This document shows, in pieces, positions 24,515-33,124 of a DNA stretch of 64,000 nucleotides. The position numbers and the translations under genes were made by a program. Every line of letters starts with the position of its first letter. Position 1 is the stretch's first letter. The DNA comes from Streptomyces umbrinus. GTDB taxonomy: Bacteria; Actinomycetota; Actinomycetes; Streptomycetales; Streptomycetaceae. Where the stretch lies: assembly GCF_030817415.1 (NCBI RefSeq), contig NZ_JAUSZI010000002.1, forward strand, positions 10,019,501 through 10,083,500, in the 5' to 3' direction. The notes beneath the pieces were generated by a model. The model was not told the origin of the DNA. It was given only the letters and a program-made list of their open reading frames with translations, and ran no database searches.

Positions 24515-26383
24515 ATGACCAGCGACATGACTACGACTACTGCTCCGTCCCCGATCTCGCTGATGCCGCATCAGCAGCAGATCCACGACTTCCTCGTTGA
24601 CCACCCCTTCGCTGGTGCATGGCTCGATATCGGGGCCGGCAAGACGCTCACGGTCCTCAGCGTCCTGCAGACGGTCCGCCCAATAGGCCACATCCTCGTC
24701 GTCGCGCCTGTGGCGATCGCCCGCTCCACCTGGATCGACGAGATCGAGAAGTGGGGCTTCCCCATCCGGACGAAGTCGCTCATCGTCGACGAGAACGACA
24801 GGAAGCTCTCCAAGGACAAGCGACTGAAGCACTTCCGGGAGGTCGCCACCGATCCGCCGACGATGTACTTCATCAACCAGGAACTGCTGACTCAGCCGTC
24901 CCAGGAGACGAAGCTGATCACGCCGGTGCCGGGCGCAGTGCCTGCCCCGACCGTCTCACCGGAGGCGACGGCGATCCTGGGTCTGCTCCAGGCACGGGGG
25001 CCACTGGGCCGCGACGAGCTGATCGACGAGTACCGTGCCCTAGTCGCCGCCAGCGCCAACAACCGGGTCCCCGCCAAGACCAAGATCCGCGCCTGGATTC
25101 AGGAGTTGCTCAAGTCGGCCCTGGTGACGTGGGACACCTATGGATGCCGAACCTGTTCTGGGCATGGCTGCCCTGAATGTCGGTTCGGTCTGATCGACCA
25201 GCTGCCGGTCCAGAACATCAATGGCCAGAACACCATCATCTGGCCCTTCCAGACGGTCATCATCGACGAGTCCCAGGGTTTCAAGTCGCACGACTCGCAG
25301 CGCTTCCTGGCCCTGGCGACGGTGCGGCCGGCCATGAACCGACTCATCGAGTTGACGGGAACGCCCACCCCTAACGGCCTCCACGACTTGTGGAGCCAGG
25401 CCTACCTGCTCGACCAGGGCCAGACGTTGGGTCAGAACATCACCGCGTTCCGCAACCGCTGGTTCACGCCGAAGATGGTGCCCGGCACCACGGCGCCGGC
25501 AAAGTGGATCCCCACAGCGAACGCCGAGGCTGAGATCCACCAGGCCATCGCGCATTTGGTGATGAGCGCGCAGAACACGAGCCTGCAGCTCCCGGCGCTC
25601 AGCATCCAGGACGTCAACGTCACGCTCCCGCCAGACCTGCTCCAGGCCTACAAGGACTTCAAGCGCGACCTGGTCCTGGACATCGTGCAGACCTACACCG
25701 ACGACGAAGGGAAGCTGACGCAGAGCGTCGAATCGATCGTCGCCGCGAACCAGGCGGTGCTGACGAGCAAGCTGATGCAGTTCGCCTCGGGCACGCTCTA
25801 CACCGCGGATCCTGACGACCCGGCCACGAAGGGTCGGTACGAGGTCATCCACGACAAGAAGATCGAGATGACGGAGTACCTGGTGCGGAACAACGGCGGC
25901 GAGCCCGTGCTCATCGCCTATCACTTCAAGTCCGACAAGGAGCAGCTGCTCATGCGGCTCCGAAAGGCCGGCATCGATGCACAGGCCTTTGACGGCTCGC
26001 GCGACATGGTCCGCCGGTGGAATGCCAAGCAGATCCCGGTGATGCTGCTCCACCCCGCCGCCGCGGGGCACGGCCTGAACCTGCAGTACGGCGGCTCGAC
26101 GATGATCTGGTACACGCTGCCGTTCTCGCTCGAGCACTACCTGCAGACCAACGGCCGGCTCTTCCGCACGGGCCAGACGAAGCCGGTGACCATCCACCGG
26201 CTCATCGCCAAGGGCACGCAGGACGAGCGGATGCCCTCGGTGCTCGCCGGCAAGCAGCAGGTCCAGGACGACCTCATCCAGGCCGTGTCCGGGGACTTCA
26301 ACGCCGAGCAGGCACTCCTCGCTGCCCTGGAAGAAGAGATCCGCGAGGACCTCAACGACCTCTGGGCCTCCGAGCGGGTCTGA
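24515..26383 (+). CDS. SNF2-like superfamily 2 helicase with inserted zinc finger
   Basis: A 622-residue ATPase. Motifs: Walker A LDIGAGKTLT (about residue 38), Ia VVAPVAIARSTW, Walker B IIDESQGFKS (about 251, with DESQ in place of DEAH), motif III ELTGTPTPN, and in the second lobe LHPAAAGHGLNLQYGG and QTNGRLFRTGQTKPV (motifs V-VI). Between the Walker motifs is an insertion with a winged-helix-like segment (about 150-205) and a Cys cluster CRTCSGHGCPECRFG (about 211-225), possibly a zinc finger. Viral SNF2 proteins remodel DNA-protein complexes or branched DNA. It follows the VRR-NUC gene and may act with it. Confidence 0.88.
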   Translation: MTSDMTTTTAPSPISLMPHQQQIHDFLVDHPFAGAWLDIGAGKTLTVLSVLQTVRPIGHILVVAPVAIARSTWIDEIEKWGFPIRTKSLIVDENDRKLSKDKRLKHFREVATDPPTMYFINQELLTQPSQETKLITPVPGAVPAPTVSPEATAILGLLQARGPLGRDELIDEYRALVAASANNRVPAKTKIRAWIQELLKSALVTWDTYGCRTCSGHGCPECRFGLIDQLPVQNINGQNTIIWPFQTVIIDESQGFKSHDSQRFLALATVRPAMNRLIELTGTPTPNGLHDLWSQAYLLDQGQTLGQNITAFRNRWFTPKMVPGTTAPAKWIPTANAEAEIHQAIAHLVMSAQNTSLQLPALSIQDVNVTLPPDLLQAYKDFKRDLVLDIVQTYTDDEGKLTQSVESIVAANQAVLTSKLMQFASGTLYTADPDDPATKGRYEVIHDKKIEMTEYLVRNNGGEPVLIAYHFKSDKEQLLMRLRKAGIDAQAFDGSRDMVRRWNAKQIPVMLLHPAAAGHGLNLQYGGSTMIWYTLPFSLEHYLQTNGRLFRTGQTKPVTIHRLIAKGTQDERMPSVLAGKQQVQDDLIQAVSGDFNAEQALLAALEEEIREDLNDLWASERV

Positions 26384-26462
26384 CCTGCACTCACTCAACG
26401 ACGGCCCCGCTGGGATCCCACGGCCGGGCCGTCACCACCGCGCACGACCGGAGCCGATCACC

Positions 26463-26594
26463 GTGATCGTCTTCGCGCCCGCCCCCTTCGCCCACGACGG
26501 TGACAACGAGATCACCGGGACCGAGAAACAGATGCTCGACGAGCTCCGCCTGCGCAAGATCGTTGGGCCTTGGGGCAGGTCCCGATCTCGCTGA
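26463..26594 (+). CDS. possible 43-residue protein
   Basis: A frame from GTG 26463 (MIVFAPAPFAHDGDNEITG, then EKQMLDELRLRKIVGPW). The start half looks protein-like. Just after it, another frame reads well (GPDLADEVLVGAFPGGYVG), so this may be a slightly longer gene broken by a frameshift near 26565. Confidence 0.35.
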   Translation: MIVFAPAPFAHDGDNEITGTEKQMLDELRLRKIVGPWGRSRSR

Positions 26595-26730
26595 CGAAGT
26601 GCTGGTCGGCGCTTTTCCAGGCGGATACGTCGGGGAGTCGACAAGCCGCGAGGGCGCCTACGCCGAGGAGCGCGGCAAACCCGTGACATTGATGAGCAGG
26701 CGCGAACAGCGCTGACGGAAGGATCCCCGC

Positions 26731-27222
26731 GTGTCGTTCGAGATCTACCGCCCCAACCCGAACAAGGGCCGTCGTGCCAGGGGTCCCGCCAAGATCACCG
26801 TCACGCACGCCGAGAACGGGCGCTCGCAGATCGCACTGTCCGCCGCGGCACGCGACTGGTTGCGGCAGACCCCTGGTCGCCGCGAGGCACGGTGGCCCGC
26901 AAACCAGCCGACGATGAAGCTCGTCATCCTGATCGACCGCGACGAGAGGAAGATCAAGCTGCAGCGCACTGAGGACACCGATACCGGAGACCACGTCCAC
27001 GATGTCAAGGGCCTGAGCCACACCAGCACTGCCTACATCACCGGTTGGCGACTTGATGAGCAGCTGGGCCTCGACGAAGGCCACTTCCTGGCCGAGCTAC
27101 TGCCCGACCCGGACGACGACGCCGATACCGCAGTGCGCGCCATAGTCGTCGACGCCGCCGCCAGCACGCCGATCAAGAGGCGTCAGCCGACTGCAAAGAC
27201 TGATTCAGTGACGCGGCCCTGA
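26731..27222 (+). CDS. hypothetical protein
   Basis: A 163-residue protein starting at GTG 26731, preceded by GACGGAAGGATC. It begins MSFEIYRPNPNKGRRARGPA and contains ITVTHAENGRSQIALSAAAR and LVILIDRDERKIKLQRTED, a strand-rich layout loosely like an AbrB/SpoVT-type domain, though I cannot confirm this. The C-terminal third is acidic. It follows the SNF2 helicase on the same strand. Confidence 0.7.
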   Translation: MSFEIYRPNPNKGRRARGPAKITVTHAENGRSQIALSAAARDWLRQTPGRREARWPANQPTMKLVILIDRDERKIKLQRTEDTDTGDHVHDVKGLSHTSTAYITGWRLDEQLGLDEGHFLAELLPDPDDDADTAVRAIVVDAAASTPIKRRQPTAKTDSVTRP

Positions 27223-27412
27223 TCCCGACGCCCGTAACCGCCGACGGGCAAGCCCGCATCGAAGAGATGCGCCAGATGATCGATGAGAGCGTCACCGTCG
27301 TCGAGCCATGAGCCCCTCTTAGGCATCGACATCGCGGGATGGCTCCCATCCCGCACGCAGGAGCAGTACCTGCGTCGCTTCACCGAACTGACTCAGGATA
27401 CGAGGCCGTCGC

Positions 27413-27658
27413 ATGACCAGCACCAACAACGACACTGCCGCCGTCGTCACCAGCGCCGCCCCTGCACCCCTGCCTCGGTCCGGCGGTGCCTGGGCCCGCG
27501 ACCTCGGCGATCAGTACAGCAAGCTCGCCCGGACCTCGACAGACCCGCAGCAGGCTGAAGCCCATGCCGCCGAGGCGCGCACGTACTACGACATCGCGGA
27601 CCGTATGGACCGCGCCATATCCGACACGGGCCAGCCCGGAGAGGAGCACAAGCCGTGA
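27413..27658 (+). CDS. small helical protein
   Basis: An 81-residue protein from ATG 27413. The first 25 residues are Ala/Thr-rich, and the rest is helical (YSKLARTSTDPQQAEAHAAE, then ARTYYDIADRMDRAI). Its stop overlaps the GTG start of the next gene, so the two are translationally coupled. Unknown function. Confidence 0.6.
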   Translation: MTSTNNDTAAVVTSAAPAPLPRSGGAWARDLGDQYSKLARTSTDPQQAEAHAAEARTYYDIADRMDRAISDTGQPGEEHKP

Positions 27659-28062
27659 CTGTCACCAACCACGAGAAGTACCGCCCGCCGGCCGAGGAAC
27701 CCTGGACCGACGGCATGCGCACTGAGCCCGTTCGGATCGCCGCGCGCACCGAGTGGCTGTACAGCAAGTACGACCCCAGAGTGATCGTCTCGGAGGGACG
27801 CACGCGCCACGCGTTCTCGCGCAGCGCCAAGGTCACCGCGTCCGATGTGCCCAGCCCTTACGAGTCCATGCAGGACCTGGCCAGCCATCTGCACCGCGCT
27901 GTCGCCGCCTTCGGCGTCGACAAGGACCTGGTCATCGAGGTTCGGCTCGCCGATGACGACAACACCCGGGTCCTCGAAGAGTTCTTCTCGCAGGAGCTCC
28001 CCATCAGCTTCGATCCGACGCGAAGCGTCACTCAGCCGGGGGAGGAGCGGACCGATCGCTGA
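27655..28062 (+). CDS. hypothetical protein
   Basis: A 135-residue protein starting at GTG 27655 and overlapping the previous gene by 4 nt. It is soluble and acidic, with a helical part (MQDLASHLHRAVAAFGVD) followed by KDLVIEVRLADDDNTRVLEE, a small alpha/beta layout. No motif recognised. Confidence 0.65.
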   Translation: MTVTNHEKYRPPAEEPWTDGMRTEPVRIAARTEWLYSKYDPRVIVSEGRTRHAFSRSAKVTASDVPSPYESMQDLASHLHRAVAAFGVDKDLVIEVRLADDDNTRVLEEFFSQELPISFDPTRSVTQPGEERTDR

Positions 28063-28152
28063 GAACACTCCTGTTCCCGCCGCCGAGCCGCCCAGCTCGG
28101 AGATCATCCCTCGGGGTACCGCATCCTGCCGATCGGCTACCGCGAGTCCTCC

Positions 28153-28437
28153 GTGTTCGGCATGGAGCACTTTGAGCCTCGGGTCTCCTGGCGCGGGATG
28201 GATCCCGAGAGCGGCGAAGACCTCTGGGCCGTGTTGCACATAGGCGCGTGCCTGGCTGCCGGCGGCGCCTGGGAGTACGAGCCGCCGCCGTCATTGCGCA
28301 ACGACAACTGGCTGGCGCGCTGCCTGTTCAGCCGCAAGGAGGCTCTGCGCCGAGCAGCCGTGGCCGTCAACCAGGTCAAGTTCAACAGCCGGACGTTCGC
28401 CCGGTGGAACAAGGACTATGCGTCGCGCTCAGCGTGA
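28153..28437 (+). CDS. hypothetical protein
   Basis: A 94-residue frame from GTG 28153; the same frame continues protein-like upstream (YRILPIGYRESS), so the true start may be further 5', but no ATG or GTG with a ribosome site is visible there. It contains GMEHFEPRVSWRGMDPES and SRKEALRRAAVAVNQVKFNS. Unknown. Confidence 0.55.
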   Translation: MFGMEHFEPRVSWRGMDPESGEDLWAVLHIGACLAAGGAWEYEPPPSLRNDNWLARCLFSRKEALRRAAVAVNQVKFNSRTFARWNKDYASRSA

Positions 28438-28715
28438 CCCTCTCGGCTTCGCGCCCTACAGACGCTGGCCTCGGGGGTCTGGGTCGGCATAGCCGACCCG
28501 GGGGCGGGATCGATACCGGAACAGGCCGGTTGTTCGTGCTCCCGGCCCGTTCCCAGTTGATCCGTCGGCGTCTCGTCAGGGGCATCCCCGGGTTCCGGTG
28601 GTGTCCCTGACGAGACGCTTTGCTGCCACCGGCCGGACGCGAAAACGGCGCTGATCGCCGAAGCCCCGAGCAAGACACCGATGAGACCCGTCAATGCACC
28701 AGCCGGGACACGCAT
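28416..28715 (-). CDS. possible small membrane protein
   Basis: A 99-residue minus-strand frame from ATG 28715 with a single hydrophobic helix (AGALTGLIGVLLGASAISAV) followed by a polar Pro/Glu-rich tail. Third-position GC is moderate. It overlaps the end of the plus-strand gene 28153 and contains a strong inverted repeat, which argues against it; the plausible signal-anchor helix argues for it. Confidence 0.3.
   Translation of the reverse strand: MRVPAGALTGLIGVLLGASAISAVFASGRWQQSVSSGTPPEPGDAPDETPTDQLGTGREHEQPACSGIDPAPGSAMPTQTPEASVCRARSREGHAERDA
28568..28618 (+). terminator. hairpin terminator
   Basis: A perfect 14-bp stem GCGTCTCGTCAGGG / CCCTGACGAGACGC followed by TTTG, 130 bp after gene 28153. 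The region 28440-28915 otherwise holds no plus-strand gene I can support. Confidence 0.6.
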
Positions 28716-28915
28716 CGGCCTCCAACCAGACCCTTGGCGGCCTCTCACGAGCGCGCCCCGACGACGGGTCTGGCCATGGATACGAAGGAATAGAGGCCTC
28801 CATCCTCTGCGTCACGGGCAGCGCCTTCCTCTACGTCATGAGGGGGAGGCCAACCCGGGCGGGACGGCCCTGTCCCGGTTCCCGAGCAGGACCCGATCTT
28901 CAAGGACCAGAAGTG

Positions 28916-29413
28916 ATGAAGCACAAGACCACAGAGATCGTCGACGCCACGATCCAGCTGTTCGCCGAACTCGACGAGATGGTGGGCCTGATTTCACGCG
29001 TGCTCGCGAAGTTCCCCGCCAAGACCGTGCCCCAGCGGCTCAAGCCGTTCCTCGGCTCACCAAGCGTCGCGTTCGCGCGGCCGTCCATGAAAGGCGACGG
29101 CGAGATGGCGCTCCAGCTCGAAAAGCACAGCATGATGCCCAAGGTCCAGGCCCGAATCCCCGGTGAGTGGCTGATGATGCACCAATCGGAACTGACGGCC
29201 GCCGTGCGCGAGATCTACTGGGGCGACAGAGAGCACAGCCTCCGCCGCGAGCTCACCCGACTTGAGAAGTCGATCGGGGACCACAACCGACAGGCTGAGT
29301 ATCACCGTGTCAGGGCGAGCGAGGCACGTCGAGAGTATGACCGCGTCGCCGCCAGCATCCGCCGGCGCTCGGCCCGCAAGAGCCGCGTCGTCGAGGGAGA
29401 CTCCGATGGCTGA
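28916..29413 (+). CDS. hypothetical helical protein
   Basis: A 165-residue protein starting at ATG 28916 (MKHKTTEIVDATIQLFAELD); the longer frame upstream looks non-coding. The C-terminal 60 residues form a charged helix, probably a coiled coil (LRRELTRLEKSIGDHNRQAE). The end is strongly basic. It is soluble; function unknown. A 36-residue gene follows 18 bp later. Confidence 0.7.
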   Translation: MKHKTTEIVDATIQLFAELDEMVGLISRVLAKFPAKTVPQRLKPFLGSPSVAFARPSMKGDGEMALQLEKHSMMPKVQARIPGEWLMMHQSELTAAVREIYWGDREHSLRRELTRLEKSIGDHNRQAEYHRVRASEARREYDRVAASIRRRSARKSRVVEGDSDG

Positions 29414-29431
29414 CTCGACGGACCCCGCAAG

Positions 29432-29542
29432 ATGTCCCAGCGGGAGCTGGAGGAGTACATCGACGCCATGGTCCACGCAGAAAAAGAGGACTCTCCCGAG
29501 TTCCGGCGTGCCTTCAGGGGGCGGACCCGTTGTTTTACTTGA
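29432..29542 (+). CDS. 36-residue protein coupled to zinc-ribbon gene
   Basis: MSQRELEEYIDAMVHAEKED is followed by a basic end. The TGA shares its A with the ATG of the next gene (TGATG), so it is probably translated and coupled. The bases AAGATG just before give only a weak ribosome site. Confidence 0.45.
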   Translation: MSQRELEEYIDAMVHAEKEDSPEFRRAFRGRTRCFT

Positions 29543-29982
29543 TGAAATGTCCCTGCTGTGGAAGCCCGACCATTCTTCACGAGCTGGAGCGGCACTCCGC
29601 CCCGAGCCTCCTGATCGACCCCGAGACGGGCTTGCCGCCCGGCATCCGCCCCGACGGTCACCGTGTGCCCCCGTCGCCAGAGGCCACGGTCAGAGCCCGC
29701 AGGCACCCCCTGTGCCGGTCGTGTATCGATGACGTAGAGACCGCTGGTGCGGTGAGTTTCTCTGTACGCCTGAAAGGCGAGCAGACCGCGATGGCGATCA
29801 GCTCCGAGCTGCCCCTCATCGACGACGAGGGGCATGTGATGGCCGTCCGCTGCCCGTCCACGGACTGCGGTGCGGTCGTCGATCTGATCAACGGCAGGCT
29901 CGGCCGTCACTCCGTGCGCGGCCGGAAGTGCCGAATGTCGGACGTACAGGTACTGATCAGTGAGGGTTGGACTGAAGCGTGA
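29542..29982 (+). CDS. zinc-ribbon protein
   Basis: A 146-residue protein from ATG 29542. It opens with MKCPCCGSPTILHELERHS and has a second Cys pair PLCRSCIDD near residue 58, a zinc-ribbon layout. Later, DEGHVMAVRCPSTDCGAVVD and RKCRMSDVQVLISEGW supply further cysteines, so two ribbons are possible. Such small proteins often bind nucleic acid or other proteins; the role here is unknown. Confidence 0.65.
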   Translation: MKCPCCGSPTILHELERHSAPSLLIDPETGLPPGIRPDGHRVPPSPEATVRARRHPLCRSCIDDVETAGAVSFSVRLKGEQTAMAISSELPLIDDEGHVMAVRCPSTDCGAVVDLINGRLGRHSVRGRKCRMSDVQVLISEGWTEA

Positions 29983-30087
29983 GCTGTACAGCGCCACGCG
30001 GCCGGCATCGTAGCCGCCCTCACCCACCCCCAGACGCCCGGCCGGACCGCGTGACAGACGCAACCGCGTGCGGCCCGGCCGGGCCCG

Positions 30088-30171
30088 GCCCACCCGGACG
30101 GACCGCTATGGACGCGGCGCGACTCGCTGAGCGGGCGCGCAGGGTTCGATTCCCCGCCCTCCGGGTGGGCC
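30088..30171 (+). other. tRNA-like hairpin with T-arm motif
   Basis: GGCCCACCCGGA (30088-30099) pairs perfectly with TCCGGGTGGGCC (30160-30171), and the pairing nearly continues inward (CGG / CCG). Inside is AGGGTTCGATTCCCC, which matches a tRNA T-arm with its TTCGAT loop. The D and anticodon arms do not fold cleanly, and there is no CCA. It may be a decayed tRNA, an attachment-site copy of a tRNA 3' end, or an unrelated structured RNA. Confidence 0.35.
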
Positions 30172-30354
30172 CACTCCACCAGCCCCATCGTGGGCAGGCG
30201 GCCCGCTGTCCCTTCAGCACCTGCGGCCGTCCCCCAGCGCCGGGCCGGAACCACCCGATCAACCCGAAACGGGGGGAACGCCGGATGCCGCTGGCTAGGC
30301 CGAATCACCTGAGCGCCCCGCAGTCGGCCATGAACATCCTGAGAGGACCTCAAC

Positions 30355-30630
30355 ATGACGTTCGAAGAGTGGGCTGATCGCCTGAACGCGACCTACAAGG
30401 TCGGAGCACAGCACGGCTGGCGCGACGAGGACAAGGCAGCGTGGGCCGAGCTCGAACAGCAGATGCGGGCCGAGTTTCCCCACATCACGATCACGTGGAT
30501 GAACCCGAGCTGCGGCTGCTGCAGGCTGGAGGACCCGGCGCTGCTCGCCTTCGACGACCCTCGGGGCCCGGGCTGGTTCGAGCTGCTGTACCCGACCTTC
30601 CGGCCCACGCACACCTACAACTTGGGCTGA
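30355..30630 (+). CDS. hypothetical protein
   Basis: A 91-residue protein from ATG 30355 with GAGAGGACC upstream. It reads MTFEEWADRLNATYKVGAQH, then ITITWMNPSCGCCRLEDPAL, with three clustered cysteines that could bind metal. Codon use is typical. Unknown family. Confidence 0.65.
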   Translation: MTFEEWADRLNATYKVGAQHGWRDEDKAAWAELEQQMRAEFPHITITWMNPSCGCCRLEDPALLAFDDPRGPGWFELLYPTFRPTHTYNLG

Positions 30631-30639
30631 CTTAGCCGA

Positions 30640-31180
30640 ATCGCGACGTCTACCGGAGTCAGGCTCCGGGGTCGGTGGCGTGTTGCGGTGTTCTGCACAT
30701 CGCCGAGGAGCTCGTCCCATGCCTTCTGTCCTCACCCAACGAGGCAGGCGTCATCTCCCCCATCTCGGTGGGAGCCTGTCAGCGGCCGTCCGCACTGCTC
30801 CGATGTCCATTGAGATCGTGAGCTCTGAGCCGCCGTACTACCTGGTGAGATCGAGGAAGTCGGCAACGGGGCGCGCCTTGCCGTGGGCGCCGAGTTGTTC
30901 CCTCAGGTCGTTCAGGGTGCTGGTGCCGCGGGCGGAGTCCGCTCCACCGAGCTGCTCAATGGCTCGTCTCGGCGACTTCCACAGTGGTGTCTATGTCGCC
31001 AAGGGCAAGGTGAGCCTCGGCCTGGCGCGCAAGGCGGCGCACCGCTGCTGGGCGCCCGCCCTGGCCAAGTCTGGGAGAAGAGCCAGTGACCGCCGGCCAC
31101 CTGAGGAAGAAGCTCCCGTGTCATCGACGTGCTCGCGCTGGACCAGGTCGTGCCGCACGACATCCAATCCACATCACGCC
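30640..31180 (+). pseudogene. decayed sequence with fragments of small genes
   Basis: No single frame covers this stretch. Protein-like fragments switch frame: LAVGAELFPQVVQGAGAAGG near 30880, ARLGDFHSGVYVAKGKVSLG from 30960, PGQVWEKSQ near 31070 and VIDVLALDQVVPHDIQ near 31120. The PGQVW fragment recalls the GQIWED domain at 23195. I read it as relics of at least one small gene. Confidence 0.35.
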
Positions 31181-31200
31181 CTTCGAGGAGGGACTGACGC

Positions 31201-31434
31201 ATGGCCCGCATGCAAAAGATCACGCAATACCAGGTCAACCACTGGAAGATTGCGCTGGAACAGCTTCTGGAAGAGGGCGACTTCAGGCAGGACGGCCGGC
31301 CCCTGAGCCCCGCGGGTATCGCGGAGCGCAAGCGTGAAATCGCGATGCTGCGCGGACTGAACACCCTTCGAGTGGGCCAGACCGTCGATCTGGACACTGT
31401 TCAGCCGATTGACGAACACCCCAAGGAGGGTTGA
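31201..31434 (+). CDS. small helical protein
   Basis: A 77-residue protein from ATG 31201 with GAGGAGGGAC upstream, a strong ribosome site. It reads as a helical, charged protein (WKIALEQLLEEGDFRQDGRP, then AERKREIAMLRGLNTLRVGQ). No motif recognised. Confidence 0.65.
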   Translation: MARMQKITQYQVNHWKIALEQLLEEGDFRQDGRPLSPAGIAERKREIAMLRGLNTLRVGQTVDLDTVQPIDEHPKEG

Positions 31435-31452
31435 CCGCAACCCCGGGAGCCG

Positions 31453-31590
31453 ATGAAGCAGGGCGCGCCGTTGGCTCGCCATATTCCACCCGAGAAGAAG
31501 TACGCGGTCGCCATCCAGACGATTCGCGGCTGCTCGCAGGGTGACTGGCTCGACATATTCGCCGCAGTCCTCGATGCCCGAGGCTGCTAT
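31453..31590 (+). pseudogene. 5' part of a gene interrupted by the IS110 element
   Basis: From ATG 31453 the frame reads MKQGAPLARHIPPEKKYAVA and QGDWLDIFAAVLDARGC, which is protein-like, and then runs into the IS110 end near 31590. On the far side, a frame ending at 33127 (ADPNKICRARIELPDQEARQ, stop overlapping the next ATG) looks like a matching 3' part. I infer one gene split by the insertion. Confidence 0.5.
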
Positions 31591-31596
31591 ATCGCG

Positions 31597-32679
31597 TCAA
31601 GTTGCTTGAGGAAGATCCTTATGCTTCGTCCCGGTGTCCTGGTCGGAGCGTTCGAGGATCTTGAAGAGCTGTCGGCAGATGGCTCGTTTGAGGCAGCGTT
31701 GTGCGTCGCGGGAGGTCTTGCCCTCGGCGATTCGCCGGGCGACGTAGGTCTTCGTGGCAGGGTCGAGCCGCATCCGGATGAGCGTGATGGTGTGCAGGGC
31801 CCGGTTGAGTTGCCGATCACCGCTGCGGTTGATCCGGTGCCGGTTGGTCAGTCCCGAAGACGCGGGGATCGGCGAGGCTCCAGGGAAAGAGGCGAATGCC
31901 GCCTCGGAGCGAAACCGGCCCGGATGCGACCAGCTCACCAGGATTTGAGCCGAAGTGATCGGACCAACGCCAAGCAAATCGAGGAGCTCGGGCGCCAACT
32001 GCCGTACCAGCACAAGGATCTCGTTCTCGAGGTCCTTGGCCTCGGCCTGCAGGGCCTGGATGCGCCGGGCGGTGGATCGCAAGGCCCGGGCGGTCATCCG
32101 GTGCTCGACGTCGTGCGTCGGGCGATCCCGCAGTTGAGCGCAACGGACGACTTGAGCCGGACCCTTGAGCTTTCGCAGCTCGGAGCGCAGATCGTCCGGT
32201 GCGGACACGATGAAGCCCTTGAGCTGGTTGATCGCGGCGGTGGCAGCGAGGACCGCGCCGTGACGGGTCACGAGCAGGACGCGCAGGGCCTCGCGTTCAC
32301 CTCTCAGCCGGGGCTGGATGAGGTGCTCAGTGGACAGGGCTTCCTTGGCCGCCCCGATGGCATCGATCATGTCGGTCTTGCGGCCGTCGCGAACGGTGGG
32401 CCGCTTGGGTCGCAGTACCTCGACGACCTGTTCGCCGGCCTGGTCGAGGAAAGCGGCCAGGCCGGCGCCGAAGCTGCCGACACCTTCCAGTGCCCAGCAG
32501 CGGCGGCCGGGGATCTGCCTGCGGGCGAAGTCGAGCAGGCGGCGGTATCCGCGGGCGTTCGCCGGGGAATCAGTGGTGGCCAGGACAGCTCCGATGGGGC
32601 TGACGGCCGCGGCGGCGAGGGTATCGCGATGAGTGTCGACGCCAATGACGCCGTCGACCTGTTCTGCGAGCATGGTCAC
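31597..32679 (-). CDS. IS110-family transposase
   Basis: A 360-residue transposase. GTG 32679 is preferred because AAGGAG lies 9 nt upstream; the longer frame to 32739 is less likely. The N-terminal RuvC-like DEDD domain starts VIGVDTHRDTLAAA and includes RPTVRDGRKTDMIDA. The C-terminal Transposase_20 domain has LLGVGPITSAQILVSW and FASFPGASPIPASSG, containing the serine characteristic of IS110. Length and motif order are complete, so it is probably active. IS110 elements use a structured guide (bridge) RNA encoded in the end upstream of the transposase. Confidence 0.93.
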   Translation of the reverse strand: MTMLAEQVDGVIGVDTHRDTLAAAAVSPIGAVLATTDSPANARGYRRLLDFARRQIPGRRCWALEGVGSFGAGLAAFLDQAGEQVVEVLRPKRPTVRDGRKTDMIDAIGAAKEALSTEHLIQPRLRGEREALRVLLVTRHGAVLAATAAINQLKGFIVSAPDDLRSELRKLKGPAQVVRCAQLRDRPTHDVEHRMTARALRSTARRIQALQAEAKDLENEILVLVRQLAPELLDLLGVGPITSAQILVSWSHPGRFRSEAAFASFPGASPIPASSGLTNRHRINRSGDRQLNRALHTITLIRMRLDPATKTYVARRIAEGKTSRDAQRCLKRAICRQLFKILERSDQDTGTKHKDLPQAT

Positions 32680-32699
32680 GCGGTTGTTCTCCTTCGGGC

Positions 32700-33000
32700 T
32701 CTGGGCGGCCGTGGTCGGCGTCGGCCTGGGTGGAGTCACCGCGTGGCATAACTGTGATGAGTCACGTCGAGATGGCGGACAAGCTGCTGATCAAGCCAAC
32801 GGGGTGGGCCAGGCCGACGCCGACGTCCGGCAGACAGCTCGGGCGTACGGCAGGCTGCAACGAGCCGCCAATTACCTTGTGGGTCATGCCGGAACGTCGG
32901 CGCCGAGCCTGGCAGCAGCCCAACTCGGGCCGCAGCTCGACTATCACAATTACCTTTCTTGTAGAGCCCGGTTCGGGCTCGTGGCCTCCGGGGCCGGTAT
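32700..33000 (-). ncRNA. candidate IS110 bridge RNA region
   Basis: The 300 bp upstream of the transposase start (same strand) hold no gene. AAGGTAATTG (minus strand) occurs twice, at 32869-32878 and 32947-32956, 78 bp apart, and there is a clear stem GAGCCCG / CGGGCTC near 32965-32981. Position and structure fit the IS110 bridge RNA, whose internal loops pair with target and donor DNA. RNA ends are not defined. Confidence 0.45.
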
Positions 33001-33124
33001 GACTCGTTGCCCCTGTCCCGGATCCGGCGGGCCGACGAGAGGGACACGCCGGCCCGGCCTCGCCGGCCGACCCCAACAAGATCTGCCGCGCCCGCATCGA
33101 ACTTCCCGACCAGGAGGCGCGCCA

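Larger units (their letters stand above)
31590..33000 (-). mobile_element. IS110-family insertion sequence (approximate ends)
   Basis: The element includes the transposase and its gene-free upstream end. IS110 elements lack long terminal inverted repeats, so the ends are estimated from where the flanking split gene resumes (31453-31590 and about 33010-33127). Confidence 0.65.
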
